DNA of 64,000 nucleotides, from contig NC_053112.1 of NCBI RefSeq assembly GCF_010015445.1, positions 8,885,403 through 8,949,402 of the forward strand, in the 5' to 3' direction. Source of the stretch: Perca fluviatilis (taxonomy: Eukaryota > Chordata > Actinopteri > Perciformes > Percidae). The translations under genes were made by a program, and so were the position numbers. Positions 1 to 25,269 of the stretch are shown here, piece by piece; position 1 is the stretch's first letter; each line of letters opens with the position of its first letter. The notes beneath the pieces are model-generated. The model ran no database searches and was not told where the DNA came from. It saw only the letters and a list, made by a program, of their open reading frames with translations.

Positions 1-11
1 ATATTGAAATG

Positions 12-855
12 TCAGGGCTGTCCCCAACTAAGGAGATTCTTAATCGACTAACACTCAACACACATAATTCTGCCGACTAACCAATGAGTTGATCTTTGAT
101 TCGAAAGATCTGTAAAACTGAGTTTCTCCACAAAGAATCGTGCAAAAGCACCATTTTAAATCTTGTGTTTACCAGAGGATGTGCTCATAAGGTTCTTGAA
201 AATAAGTCATTTAGCATTAAAAAGCATTTTAAAAATGACTAATTAACTAAAGAAATCTTATGGCCTTTTTCCACTACATGGTACCTGCTCGACTCTACTC
301 GCCTTTTTTGGTTTTCCATTATGAAAAAAAGTCCCTGGTACCTGCTAACAGGTACTTTTTTTTAGTACCACTTCCGTCGAGGTTCCAAGCGAGCTGAGGC
401 GATAGCAAAAGGTGACGTGAAAACCTGCAGACTACTGACTGGTCAAAGAGAATCGTCACTAATCGCTGCATCATCACTGCTAGCGACAGAAGGGGGTGTC
501 CTGAACAAACCCGCCATTTTTAAATAGTTTAGCAAGCGGTGTTTTTTTGCTGCCCCCAGCTTCTTTTCAAACTAAATTTGTCTTCTGGCTGTGGCAACAG
601 CTACATGCCGAGAATCAAAAACAACACACCTTCGACGTTAGGCGCGTGTGTGTCACGTTAGGTCACGGCAGTTTCCTGCGGCATCGCTATGACAACCAGC
701 CATGCTCGCCTCACGCATGAGGCAGTAATAAATCTGCTATGTAAAATGGAGGACGGGGCACCGCGGCCGAGCCGAGCTGGTACTAGCAGTGGGTAAGCGC
801 CATTAGTCAATTAAGACTAAAACGACAGATTAGTCGACTGAAAAGGGGGCAGTAC
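12..855. mobile_element. hAT-like miniature element, interrupted
   Basis: An 8-bp direct repeat TTGAAATG at 4-11 and 856-863 flanks a stretch starting TCAGGGCTG and ending in a partly decayed copy of the same terminus. The inside (ATTAGTCGAC-type sequence, TTTCTCCACAAAG) is shared in reverse orientation with the 294-bp element in dla intron 8. An 8-bp target duplication is the hAT signature. It is split by the element at 261-802. Confidence 0.6.
261..802. mobile_element. PIF/Harbinger-like miniature element nested in the hAT element
   Basis: Starts TGGCCTTTTTCCACT and ends with the inverse of TGGCGCTTACCCACTG. It is flanked by the trinucleotide TTA on both sides (258-260, 803-805), the target type of PIF/Harbinger transposons. 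GGTACC-rich inner sequence follows each terminus. No transposase is visible. It interrupts the hAT-like sequence, so it is the younger insertion. Confidence 0.6.
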
Positions 856-1315
856 TTGAAATGGTTATGTCAAAGCAGACATGTTTATTGTGATGTATAA
901 TTTATGTACATAAAACAGGTTCATGATTGTTGATTTTCATACTGTAGTGAAATGAACAGAAACTGGAGGCTGCCTGGAGGTACATTAGGAAAAAAACTAA
1001 GTTGTTGCTGTAAAATATCTGATTTTATACTTGTTTATATACAGCCAATTGCTAAAACATAGAAACAGTAGTATGATTGAGAGGATAAGCACACAAAAGC
1101 ACATGCTTAGGCATCATTGTCCACAGAAAAGTAGCATCTAAGGGGATAACACCCCCAGGTATGAGAGGAGGAGGGGGATGCAATGTGACGACTTGTTTAA
1201 GCCTACCTTAGCCTCTGGGAACAGCTGTGAGGTATCCGGTGACTCTCCTGCTGTTGGCTGACCTCTGACACGCTCTCCCTCCTCCCCCCCGCACCCCACC
1301 CTTCCTGCTCCACAG

Positions 1316-3226
1316 CGATCGTCTGGCGTTGCTGCAGGTCAGGGCGATCCTGCAGCAGCTGGGGCTCGACAGCACCTGTGATGACAGTATTATCGTCAAG
1401 GAGGTGTGTGGCACGGTGTCCCGCCGCGCCGCTCAGATCTGCGGAGCCGGTATGGCTGCTGTGGTGGACAAGATCCGTGAGAACAGAGGACTGGACCACC
1501 TGGACATTACCGTGGGCGTGGACGGCACGCTCTACAAGCTGCACCCACAGTAAGACATAACAGGAGACGGGTTTCTGGGGAAAGGGGTTCATTCATTCTT
1601 AAACACTACAGTACATATTGAATTTCATCGGAATGCAAAGGTTGAATCTTATATTTTCTTTTAGAAATCATTTTCTGAAGGGTGGATAGCACTTGATTCA
1701 AGTGGCAGGGAATTTATTGAATGAATACTATTTTTCACAATAAAAAAAAACTCTAAAAAGACCTCTAAAATCTCAAGACGCTGACAATGAAGGCTCTTCA
1801 TAAGAGTACCAAACTCAATGGCCTTGAGAAAACTAAAGCTGAAGCAATTAGTAAAATCATTTATTTTAGTTGGTTGACAGAAAAGAATAATTTATTAATT
1901 TATCATGTAAGAACAACAAAAGAGGATTTGCTGCTTTACTCCATTTTTATTTATTTTTTTTTTTTTGGGGAGGGGCTGTTAGTTTGACAAAGCAATTCTC
2001 TTTCACTATTTCCAATATTTCTAACAGACTAAAGGTGATTGCGTCTTTTTTTTATAAAAATAGCTTGGAGGCAGGAGAGGGGTTAATGTTGACTTGCTAT
2101 TTTGATCTTGTTTAACAAATTCAGAAACCGTTTTTTTAGGCACTAGAGTCTCTCGAGTCAGAATTACTTACTTCTACCTCAATTACCTAATCAAGACCGT
2201 TTTTTAACAGTCCTGCACCCCGCCACCTGTGATCCCGCTATTGTCTTTGCAAGTTATTTGGCACTTTTCATAGAAAAGAAGCCTTAGTGCTGCATTTGGT
2301 CAAGCCCCTTTTCTTAAAAGCATCTAAGATCTTAGTTGCATTTCAAATTAAAGGGCTAGTAGAGGAATGTCTCATAAAGCAAGATTACAAAATTAGCTGG
2401 ACAACTGCATCGAGTAACATCCAAAGGAGCTCTTTTAAGTGGACTATCCAGACAGCGTCATAATACTTCTTTATGAGGCCCTAAATGAACTTTCCTTGCT
2501 CCACCCTGCTGCTCATCCGAGCTGTAAAGCTTGAATGAGAGCAACATTTTTGTTGCTAACTAGAAAGCATCTCTCTCTTTAACTTATACTAATATCTTGC
2601 AGTTTCCTATTTCTCTGTTCTCAAAACATCTCCCCAAAAGGACTACAGTTGAAAATTAGCCAGCTGGCTACACATGATTCGCGGTAAAACCACGAGGTAT
2701 GGCGCAGAGCAGAGAGGCTGCGCAGGTATACGTCATCATTGCTTTTGGAATTGGTTTGCGCCCATGGATGTATTATGGTTGCGCCTTGAAAGGTCAATGG
2801 CAACAATTATTTGAACTTTGAGCAGCACTCTGCAAAAATTCCAAGTGTGACGCCAAGGGTAACAGTCCGCCTAGTTCGGCATCACTGCTCTCCCCGTGGG
2901 AAAACAATTTAACAGCCAGCCCAGAGCGGTTTTACCGTGGATCATGTGTAGGCGGCTTAACACTGGCACATTTGCAGAAATGTTGATTAATCTGCATTTT
3001 CCTCAAGCAAAATTTCTTTGATTTAAGTTGTGAACTGCCTCTTAACCACCGTTTCCTGTTGCTCTCCCCCCTCAGCTTTTCTCGGATCTTCCAGCAGACG
3101 GTCAAGGAACTCGCCCCAAAATGTGACGTCATCTTCCTGCTATCCGAGGATGGCAGCGGCAAGGGTGCCGCCCTCATCACTGCCGTGGGCTGCCGCCAGA
3201 GAGAGCTAGACGCGCAGCAGCAATGA
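1316..3226 (+). CDS. hk1: Hexokinase (HK1-like), last two coding exons, 5' partial
   Basis: Two exons are visible: 1316-1549 (234 nt, after a pyrimidine-rich stretch ending cacag, donor gtaaga) and 3076-3226 (after cccctcag, stop TGA at 3224-3226). The intron splits the His codon of KLHPH. The peptide runs from [12 protein letters not shown] through [40 protein letters not shown] and [17 protein letters not shown] to a [11 protein letters not shown] tail. These are the adenosine/ATP-binding C-terminal blocks of the catalytic half of 100-kDa vertebrate hexokinases, which phosphorylate glucose to glucose-6-phosphate in the cytosol or at mitochondria. [19 protein letters not shown] and FLLSEDG fit HK1 better than HK2. 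IIVKEV, APKCDV and CRQRE are shared with HK2 or HKDC1, so the paralogue call is moderate. The rest of the gene lies upstream of the window. Confidence 0.93.
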
Positions 3227-4127
3227 GGTGCTCGGCTGCGTTTGTCCTGAAGAACTACCTGCTGCTCCACCCTGACCTTCACCCTCCCCCCAGCGCACAG
3301 CCCAACTCCAGCTCCCCTTGGCAGCCGTGACTCCACCTCTGCGCCACCTGGCCCCCCTCCCACAGCCAGAGAGTCAAGCTGCATGAATAGGGAATTAAAT
3401 AGCTAAGTATTCATTTGTACTGCACCGGATGGTTTATTATTTCCAGGTTTGTACATTTTCCTCAATAGCTTGTCAGTAATCTAATAAATCTTAACTCCTT
3501 AGGTGTGCAATATTTGTGTATTGCTAATTTTATTTTTATATGGAGGCAAATATATAATTGTATTTATAAAGCTGAGGCCACTTTGCATCCCAGAGGTCAT
3601 TAACATTTTTCACCTTAGACACAAGAAAACCCCGGCACTTTTTATATGAGAGTTACAAACGCAGCATTTATATGTAACTTACTTCCTTAAATGAAGGACG
3701 TCCTTCTCACTGAATGACGAAACTCATTTTTACAAGTTGAAGGAGCTGATGGGATTACATTTCACTGGAAATGTACCGTGTGCGATTTAATGTGATAGAT
3801 ACAATCGTTTGATTGATTGACTGGTTCAGAAAAACAGTCTCGCTGAAAAGCGTTGAATGCAAGAGTCACGGCTGTTCAAACCATCCTCGTTCATGTGCTA
3901 CATGCTCACACAACATGCTTTGCAACTTACCACTTTTTGTGTAGCTATCAATGTAACTCACATATTAAAGTATTCCAGCATCACCATACCATTTATTCCT
4001 CCGGAGCTGAGAGGGTAGTAAAGGCCCAAGATGAAGTGTTAGCGTATCCTGTTGCTATGTGTGAACTACTATACTTTTGGTGTTGTGATGAATCCCACTT
4101 CTACTCATTGTACGTGCAAAGAATAAA
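3227..4127 (+). other. Probable hexokinase 3'UTR with two poly(A) signals
   Basis: No coding signal is seen after the hexokinase stop. AATAAA hexamers occur at 3483-3488 and 4122-4127, so either a short (about 280 nt) or a long (about 920 nt) 3'UTR is possible. A 109-codon open frame at 3853-4182 overlaps the second signal and shows no recognisable protein features. Confidence 0.45.
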
Positions 4128-6100
4128 TGTTTATCGGGCGGGAGTGGATCCTACGAGCGCTTTTGTGTGTATTTGTGGCTGAGTGTCAGTGAGTCTTACT
4201 GTAATGACCTGTAGCTTTCAATGTCCAAAGCTCTTAGGAGACTGCATGCCTTACATTAAGACAAAAGGAAAGTATTGGATCATTTTCTTTTTTTGTTTCA
4301 TTTTTTATTTTTTTTTTCACCTCAATATAGATTTGTGATCAACACAGTGAAAAGTGAATTCATTAAATTATATTTTGTTGTGGAGTAAATCCTGGTGTCT
4401 CTTTTTTAAACTATCAAGCAGGGGGAGGCATGCACAAACTTGTTATACTTCTAATACTCACGGACAGACATGTTATTACAGACAATGTGGGGGCACTTAT
4501 CGGATACAAAAGGAAGAGAAAATGTGCTTCAAATAAGGCTTAGTTCAGGGGCCATACCTGTGTGGGTGTTCAGGGCCTTGAAGAAAGAAATATGTATTTG
4601 TAATACAACGAGTTGTTCCTCATGGAATTCCACAAGACGTCTTCTAAAGAAAAGGAGGTCCTGTTTATTCGAAAGGACGCCATGAAGGGTTCTTTTCCCT
4701 CAACAGATTCTATTATTTCTATGAAACGGTATTAAGTCAATAACTGGTTAATATCATGGCTGCAAATTGCACCATGATATTTGATACATTTTAGAGCTGC
4801 GTTCTAACGATTATTTTCACTGTCGATCAATCTGTTGATTATTTTCTCGATAAATCAATTAGTTGCTTGGTCTATAAAAATGTTAGAAAATGGTGAAAAG
4901 TGTTTCCCAAAGTCCAAGATGACGTCCTCAAATGTCTTGTTTTCTCCACAACTCAAAGATATTCAGTTTACTGTCACAGAGGAGTGAAGAAACTAGAACC
5001 ATATTCACATTTAAGAAGCTGGAATCCAAGATTTGACTTTTTACCCCATAAAAAAATTAAACCGTTGAAACAAGTGTTTTAAATAGCTGACGATTAATTT
5101 AATATGTCGACAAATAATCGATTAATCTTTGCAGCGCTACACCATTTGTCAAAAGTTTCCACTAGATGTCTGCAAAAGCAGAATTTTCATGCTGGGTTTT
5201 GGTGCTATTTATCGGCTGCAGTTGATTTTTTTAAGACAAAAGTACAAAAAAAAAGGTTGTTTCTTCATTGCACAATTATTTGGACAATTTCTATGAGTAA
5301 ATAATTACCTATTTAATCTTTAGAGGTCTTAAAATGATCAAAACAAACATGTGCCAGACTCATGTGCTCATCATCTGGCAAAGGGGCTGTAACTGACTTG
5401 ATTCTTACTAGTTCACTCAGCATTTGCAGTATTGCATTGTACTCACTTCAAGTGATTGTCCTTGAAAGTACAAGCTGACCCTGGATCTCGCTGTGCGGAG
5501 CTCACCAGACCTGCTGCCACTGTCACCGAAGTTTATCCACCCGGAACAGGGCTACAGAACAGAGAGGATAACTCACTGCACAAATGCCCTTAAATACACA
5601 TTCACACATGCTGTGTGCACGCTCAACATCTGAACAGTGATTGTCAATGTCAACAATGATTTCATCATGGACTACTATGAATATTACATTGTTGCTATTG
5701 TACTTATCCAATACAATGCATTTATTATATTAATTCCCTCCATTATGCTGATGCCATGAACAAACTCCACCATGAGTACACATTACAATCAAATGTTTAG
5801 ATTAGAGTTAAACAATAGGATATGAGTTTATGTGCATCATTCTTTTGTTACAGTGTTTCCTGCAGTGTGCGTGGGTGTGTAAAGGTGTGTTTTGCTGTCT
5901 GGTGGCTGTGTGTTTTAACGTGGGTTTGTGTGCAGGCATTTGTCCTACTTTTTAAAAAAGGATGTGAGCCCGTATGTACCTTTATGCGAGAGAAGCACTG
6001 CGTGCACATTTGTGGATGGTTTATCTGGCGTGGAGCATGAGAAACTCCACATCCCCTTTTTTGTGCAGAGCTCTGTATGTACGCGCGGGTCTGTGAGTGT
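4128..6100. other. Intergenic spacer with one hAT-type miniature element
   Basis: No gene was found. From about 4794 to 5140 there is a widespread teleost repeat: it opens with a TAACGATTATTTTC-like terminus, contains CCCAAAGTCCAAGATGACGT, and closes with AATCGATTAATCTTTGCAGCG. The rest is A/T-rich unique-looking sequence. Confidence 0.55.
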
Positions 6101-7370
6101 GTGTTTATGTGCATGTGTGTTTGTTTCAGGCGCTCACCAGGTTGGGTGCGTTATACTGGGGGGTTCTTGCTGCATCCATCTGCCTGAAACTAAAAAGCCC
6201 CGAGCTGTCACTGCACATTCCAGGTATGTAGTCACGATAAAACAACATGCAAGGACACGGGTCAACTACCTGACTGTTACGTTAACGCGCTCTGTACAGA
6301 AAAAGGGTGGTAGCCCATTAGCTCGCAAGCTAACTTAACTAGTTGTTTTTTGTACAATTTGCGCTAGCTAGCTAGTAACCGAGCTACGTTAGCATTGTAT
6401 TGGAGCGTGGGGGCGAGCTCCGATAGCTGCTTTTATGTTATGCCAGGCAAGTTGCCAGTTACCTTTCGATATTTAACTATTCGCGTTCGTGTTTTAGTCG
6501 ATGGCGACGCTCCGTTTGCATGTAGAAATCGGTACATTTCGTGCAGATTTCCGTGCTGGAGCTAAGCGGCTAATGTCAACAGCTAACGCTAGCTAACGTT
6601 AGCCTGTCACTGTTAATCTAGTCGCTTGTTGCTGGCGCTAACGTCGGCTGGTCAGTAACCTATTTACTGGAATTGGCAGTTAAATTTGATTAATGAGGTG
6701 TTTTAATTGTTGAGCTTCTACTACCTCACTGATGGTTCGTCTTTTTAGCATCACTAACAGCTAAAATTATCTTTGGTGTTGCGTTACCGGCCACCCGCTG
6801 AGCAGAATAGCCAAATAAACTGACCCGAGGAGCTACTGGACTCGCGCACGGCACGTGCTGTCATTTGTCCGAAACAGGTGTTCCAGATGATGCACGCGAC
6901 TTAATTGCTGGTTATTAGCAGCTTCTTAGTTGTCGCCTTCATCCACAGCCGTGTGACTTGGCTCGAAAATGACACAAATCATTGTACAAAAATGTATGCA
7001 ACTGACGGTAATGATTGTTAGCAGTATCGAATAATATGTTTTTATTTATATTTTTATTATATGTTTTTATTTATAACATGAATTCTAAAGTGTCCTAAAA
7101 TGTCGGAAAATTGTGAAAAAATACCCATCACGATGTTTCAGTTGGTCTGACCAGCAGTACAAAACTCAAAGATGATGAATTTTCAGTCATTCAAAGCAAA
7201 GAAAAGTATACTTTTTATATATATTTTTTTTATATTTGACAAGCTAGAATAAGGGAATATGTGGTATTTTGGCTACATAAATGACTTAAATAAATTAGTC
7301 AACTATCAAGTTTGTTGTTGATTGATTCATCAATTCTTTGACTTATTGTCATTGTGATTCATTTCAACAG
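6101..7370 (+). promoter_or_regulatory. Probable zbtb45 promoter, noncoding first exon and intron
   Basis: The stretch around 6100-6660 is richer in CpG and GC than its surroundings. A consensus donor (CCAG|GTATGT) at 6223/6224 could close a noncoding first exon that joins the acceptor TTTCAACAG ending at 7370. The exact start of transcription cannot be read. From 7040 to 7330 the intron carries a decayed repeat related to the one near 4.8 kb. Confidence 0.4.
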
Positions 7371-7647
7371 GGTTTTGAGAGAGACCGCGACGCTGGTGGA
7401 AACAACCTCTTGACGTCACTCACGAGAACAAAGGCAGCTCCTCTCGCACTTAAACCACAGCAGAGCCGCAAGCTTCCGTCAGACTCATGACTGTCTGAGG
7501 GGACGAGGACCCACCGTGGCCCATGCACTGTACCCGTTTCCCTCCCTGTCCTCCTTATCCCTCAAGCTGACGCAAAACCCCAGACACCTACCCCCTCTTC
7601 CCCACCCCCACTCCCACCCCATCCCCAGCGACTCGCCCCCTCCCGCC
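7371..7647 (+). other. zbtb45: zbtb45 5'UTR part of the first coding exon
   Basis: Follows a good acceptor at 7370 and leads to the start codon at 7648. It contains a perfect CRE palindrome TGACGTCA at 7411-7418, so an alternative start of transcription inside this stretch is possible. The frame stays open upstream of the chosen ATG for 44 codons, but that peptide (Pro/His/Ser-rich) has no family match. The ATG at 7648 sits in a strong context (GCCATGG) and lines up with the start of vertebrate ZBTB45. Confidence 0.55.
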
Positions 7648-20670
<13,023 letters not shown>

Positions 20671-21694
20671 GGGAGGGGGAGACACGGCGGGGGAGGTCAG
20701 TGAACCCATTCCTTGAACCGACACTTATTTGGTCCTAACAGCCTTGTTGATCTTTTGTTCTGGTGAGAACAGCGCTGACAGGTTCCCATTGTTTTAGCTT
20801 ATCGACACCATCGATCAGGGTTCCTACACAGGGCTGGAAAGGCGTTTTTGAAGATTAAAAATGATTGGAATTGCCCAAGAATCCTGGAAAAGTTTGTAAA
20901 AAAAAAAATGTGTTGTGACATTTGTTGCTGTGACGAATGTAGAGCGACATCGCCAGTAACCACATACCTTGTTGAACAGCCATCCAGAATCCAGTCAAAC
21001 CGTTATTGTTTTGGTAGAAGCGAGTCTTAACCGTTGAAACCGAGAATGTGTAGGAACCCTGTTTAAACGACACCAGAGAGTCACCAAAGAGGTTAGGAAT
21101 GCAGAACGGGTTTGGGAGTAGCTGAGGGCGAGGGGAGTCGTAGGGTTTCTATGTGGAGGTGATGGTGGGGTGGGTATTGGGGTAATATGGAGATGCAAGT
21201 TAGGGGAAATTCGGGGAAGGAAGGGCTAGTGGGGAGGAGCGTTGCAGGTTGTTTTGTGTTTTTTACCCTCAATTCATTTAATTCAAGTTGAAAATTGGAG
21301 TTCATTCAGTCCTGTTCACAATCTAATTTGTGAAGCACTTTGTTTATCCCGAGATCTCAGCAAAGTGGCCGAGGAAACGGTATTAACCGAAATAATCCAG
21401 TAGCGCGTATTATCGAAACTTCTCCGGTCAAACGATACCTGCATTTGATCATTTTTGTAGCTACATCTAGAAAAAAATCCCCGCAAGCATTCTTTCAACG
21501 GGATATCATGACTTTGTGTAAACATACACGCCACTTTCCACTTAAAGCCAAGTGGCGTGTTGTCTGTATGCATTTTGAGCTATCCGCGTGTATGTCTATG
21601 CTCTGTACAGCGGACGGCAGTCTGAAACGTCACAGCGTAAACATACACCGTGTGTTATCGCCAGGCTACGGTTGGGTTTAGAAACGTCACACGC

Positions 21695-21790
21695 GGGTTG
21701 GGTTTAGGAAAAGAAGAATGGGGTTGGGTTTAGGAAAAGAAGAATGGGGTTGGGTTTAGGAAAAGAAGAATGGGGTTGGGTTTAGGAAAA
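21695..21790. repeat. 26-bp minisatellite, about 3.6 copies
   Basis: The unit GGGTTGGGTTTAGGAAAAGA plus GAATG repeats with starts at 21695, 21721, 21747 and 21773, almost without mismatch. It lies in a larger teleost repeat with hairpin-forming ACGCCACTT/AAGTGGCGT segments near 21530-21560. Confidence 0.85.
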
Positions 21791-22911
21791 CGACAAATGT
21801 GGAGAGGAAACATCACACGCAGGAAGCGATCCCCGCTCTCCTGGGTGAAAGTCCTGTGTTTTACCCATCCTCCACCCCGACCAACTTCCAACTCAACGTC
21901 CAACTACGCGGATTGCAAGGCAATGTAAGTCAATGGAGGCCAAACGGCGTTGATAAGCACGCTAAAAAATGACTATGCGTCTTGATAACACGCCAATAAT
22001 GGCATACGAATTGGCGTGTCATACATACGCCACCTCGTGAGATCAGTCTGATTCTTTGATTGAATGCGATGCGTGATTGGCCCACTACAGAGTTGGCAGT
22101 TCAGCGTGCCGAGATGCCACCAAAACGTCCGATATTATGGCTACATGCGAGAAAGATTATTTCAAATGAAGTACTGTATCAGTATCACTTTAACAGTACT
22201 GGTATTGGCACTGGTATTGGCATTTTTTAAGTGATACCCAGCACTACATAAGAGGCAATTGCTAGAGTTGAAAGTGTTTCAACTTGAACAAATTTGCACA
22301 TATCCCAAAGCTGTTTTACTCCACTCCATGAAAGTAGATAAAAGAAAGATCAGGTCAGAATTTTTAGTATGGATTTGTCTCCGCTGTAGTCCAATGTGTT
22401 TTTCCTGTCTGTCTGTGGCTAAAAACACACTTTCAAATTCTCTTAAAAAGGAAAATTTGCTTCCCATTCAGTTTTAAACAAACCTTAAGAGCCTCATAGT
22501 TTTTCAAGTTTTCCCATTTTTGAATATATATAAAAAAAAAAAAAAAGCACGTCCTGAATTAACTGAATTGAATGTGAATGAAGTTCGGAGCTATTCATGG
22601 GCAAACTAGGGTGACAAAGAAGGTTGTTGGTGAATAATTCGATGAAGAAGAAAAGTAGTCCGAGCAGAGTGAGACTACAGCAGGGAGGAGAGGGAGGGAG
22701 GGACGGGGGAGGGAGGGAGGTGGGGGCGGGGGGGCGAGATGCACAGCAGCATGAATGAAATTCCCCATCATCCATCAGACAGCTTTGTAACATTTTCCAC
22801 AGGCGCCACTGGTCGGCCCCAGGATCATATACCTCGAACCAGGACGAGCCCCCGGCGGCTCGGAGGGACACTATTTTCTCTTTTGAAATGTTTGGGAAAC
22901 ATTTCAGCATG

Positions 22912-22915
<4 letters not shown>

Positions 22916-22957
<42 letters not shown>
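22916..22957. repeat. (CA)n microsatellite
   Basis: About 21 uninterrupted CA units. Confidence 0.95.
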
Positions 22958-22960
<3 letters not shown>

Positions 22961-25269
22961 CAATTACCTCGGTGGTCCAAAGACAGGCATTATGCTTCAC
23001 ATCTTTAAAGCTACATCAAGCGAAGAAACAGTGAAAACTAAAGCTACAATAGATCAGTTTACTTTTTTTTTTAAACTTACTAAATTAATTCTATCTAAAA
23101 TTCCTATACATCGCTATGACGCTCAGTTTGGCATTTGTTGCTCATGTGATTCTTTGATGCAGAAATAAGGCAGAACATTTAAAAAAAAAAAAAAACTAAA
23201 AAACTTTTAAAGTGAAAGAGCCATTCAGAGGAAGTTAAACGTTGAATAACTATGACAAATCAATGATTTTTATCAGGATTTTTAATGAGTGTTTGTGTTT
23301 GTCTTTTGGGGCTCTGGTTAATAATAAATGGGGAAGTGTTTGTTGCTTAAAAAAAAAAAACGATAAGAGCTTTTCTCGCAGCACTATAAAAAACAACTTT
23401 TTAACGTTTTAGTAAAACTAAATTAATCATGAAAATGTACAATCACCCCTACAAGTTTTGACAAAGTCAAACTCGTGATAATGTGAATTATCACCATAAT
23501 ATTTATTACAATTTGATCTCTATGCACAATTAAGTTTGCACATCATATTACTTAGACCTAGATGTTGTTGTCCCCTAAAGTATTTGGCCTAAGATTGTTT
23601 TTTTGTTTGTTTTTTTTCCCCATTTTTTTCACCTAAAAGGTGATCTTAAAAAGACCTTACGTGTCCCTGCTTTTTGCTCATTTTCCTTCATGTTTGTCAG
23701 TCGGCGTATTATATGATATTCAGTAGTTTACTTAAGCTTTGTAAGAGCCTTCTAATTGACATGATTTCCTAAGTGGACCTCACTTTAACAAGTGAGACAT
23801 TTTTTTTGAGCTTGAGAACTTTGCGAAGGGATGAGATAATTTGACTTCAATATCACTTTTAATCGAAACGTATTTTCATTTAAATGAGTGGATCCGGCGA
23901 AGACGCAGGTTGAAATGCTTTCCGTCTGGACTTCACTATAAATATTGACATTCAATGTCCCATTTAAATGTGGAAAAAAAAAAAAAACTGCTTATTTACA
24001 CGGAGCGGGCCTGGCAGCGTGAGTTCATTGGCCTCTGAACATTGCTAATTAATTTGCAGACTCAGAAGTACATTTCGTCTGCATTGTGGATGAACTGAAT
24101 TTAAATAAGAGTTTAAGAGAAGCTGGACTAAAAGTCCTCCAACTCACTGTTGGTTATAAGCTATATATAAAATTTAACGCCAAACATTTGGTGCTTTTTT
24201 GGGGTATTTACCTCATTCGCCAGTTGCCAACACCATGCTGTGGTCTGGGTTTGGTAAATAAGCAGTGTTGAGCTGTTTCAGAGGTTTGATCTATCCTCAG
24301 CAGTGGAAGTGGTTTTGGTGCATATTGTCTGAGGCGGACCCTTGTACAGTACTGTAATATTTGTGCTTTGAAGCCATGTCAGCGCATTGTAACGTACTTT
24401 GTTATGCCTTTTTTATTTTCATTTCTTTTATTGGGAGGGGAGTTGACAATTGTTTTTCTACATTAATATTTCTTTCTCAGAGGTTAAATATGTCAGAAGA
24501 AGAAACTGTCATTTTATAATGAGAAGAAAAAAAAAATCACTTGTCATCGTAAAACCACATCTTTTATTGTATAAAAAGACTAAAGGCATGATTTTAACTT
24601 TTTTCTGAGAACTTAGATGTCGTACTCAATGAATTAATTGAATTTTAAAGATGAGTGATTTCAAAGATTTCTTTCTCCAAATAAAAAGTCTTCTATGGCT
24701 CCAGGCCAGCTGCTCGTCACTGAGGTGAATTATTGTGTGCGTGCGTGCGTGCGCGTGCGTGCGGCGTGCGTGTGTGTGCGCGTGTGTGCGCGCGCGTGTG
24801 TGTGTGTGTCTGTGTGTTCAGATTTTGCTTGATTAAAATGTGGTTAACATCGGTCGTGTGGTTGTTTTGTGCGAAGCGTCGGTGGAAGAGGAATTCAGAT
24901 TTACTTGCTTAAAAGTTGCTCTACCACATTATAAAGATACTTTATTACAAGTAAAGTATTGGCAATTGTAAGAAGACAATTTGAAAGCTCCAATATGAAA
25001 CAAAAAAAACTACTTTCAAATGTGCAAACTAACTTTTAACTCTAGTTCCGCAAACTTATTCTTCAAATTGTTGAATGGTTTCTGCGTTCCTGCAGCCGTA
25101 CTGTAGTTTCTCTGTCTGTATTCAACGCTCAACACAAAAGGCCTTTTAGGTGTTCTCTTATCTCTGCCATACCTCAAACTCCCAACAAATTTATCATGAG
25201 GACAGTGTAGAAGCTGTCTTTCCTTGAAGGCCCATAGATAATCTATTTTTTTCTTCTTTTTTTTACCCT

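Larger units (their letters stand above)
20640..24700 (+). other. zbtb45 3'UTR and spacer
   Basis: A (GA)n run begins at the stop codon (20638-20667). 3'UTR length is unknown; one AATAAA candidate lies at 24680-24685 and closer ones are weak. 21440-22040 is a repeat with a 26-bp tandem array (21695-21790). CA microsatellite at 22916-22957. A unique-looking block with a GCTAATTAATTTGCAG homeobox-type motif lies at 23990-24110. No other gene is seen. Confidence 0.45.

Noticed and set aside
3853..4182. 109-codon open frame after the hexokinase gene
   Set aside because: No recognisable domain, overlaps a poly(A) signal, likely 3'UTR or spacer.
5822..6338. Overlapping open frames of 72 and 136 codons
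   Set aside because: Cys/Val/His-rich products of GT-rich sequence near the zbtb45 promoter, no homology.
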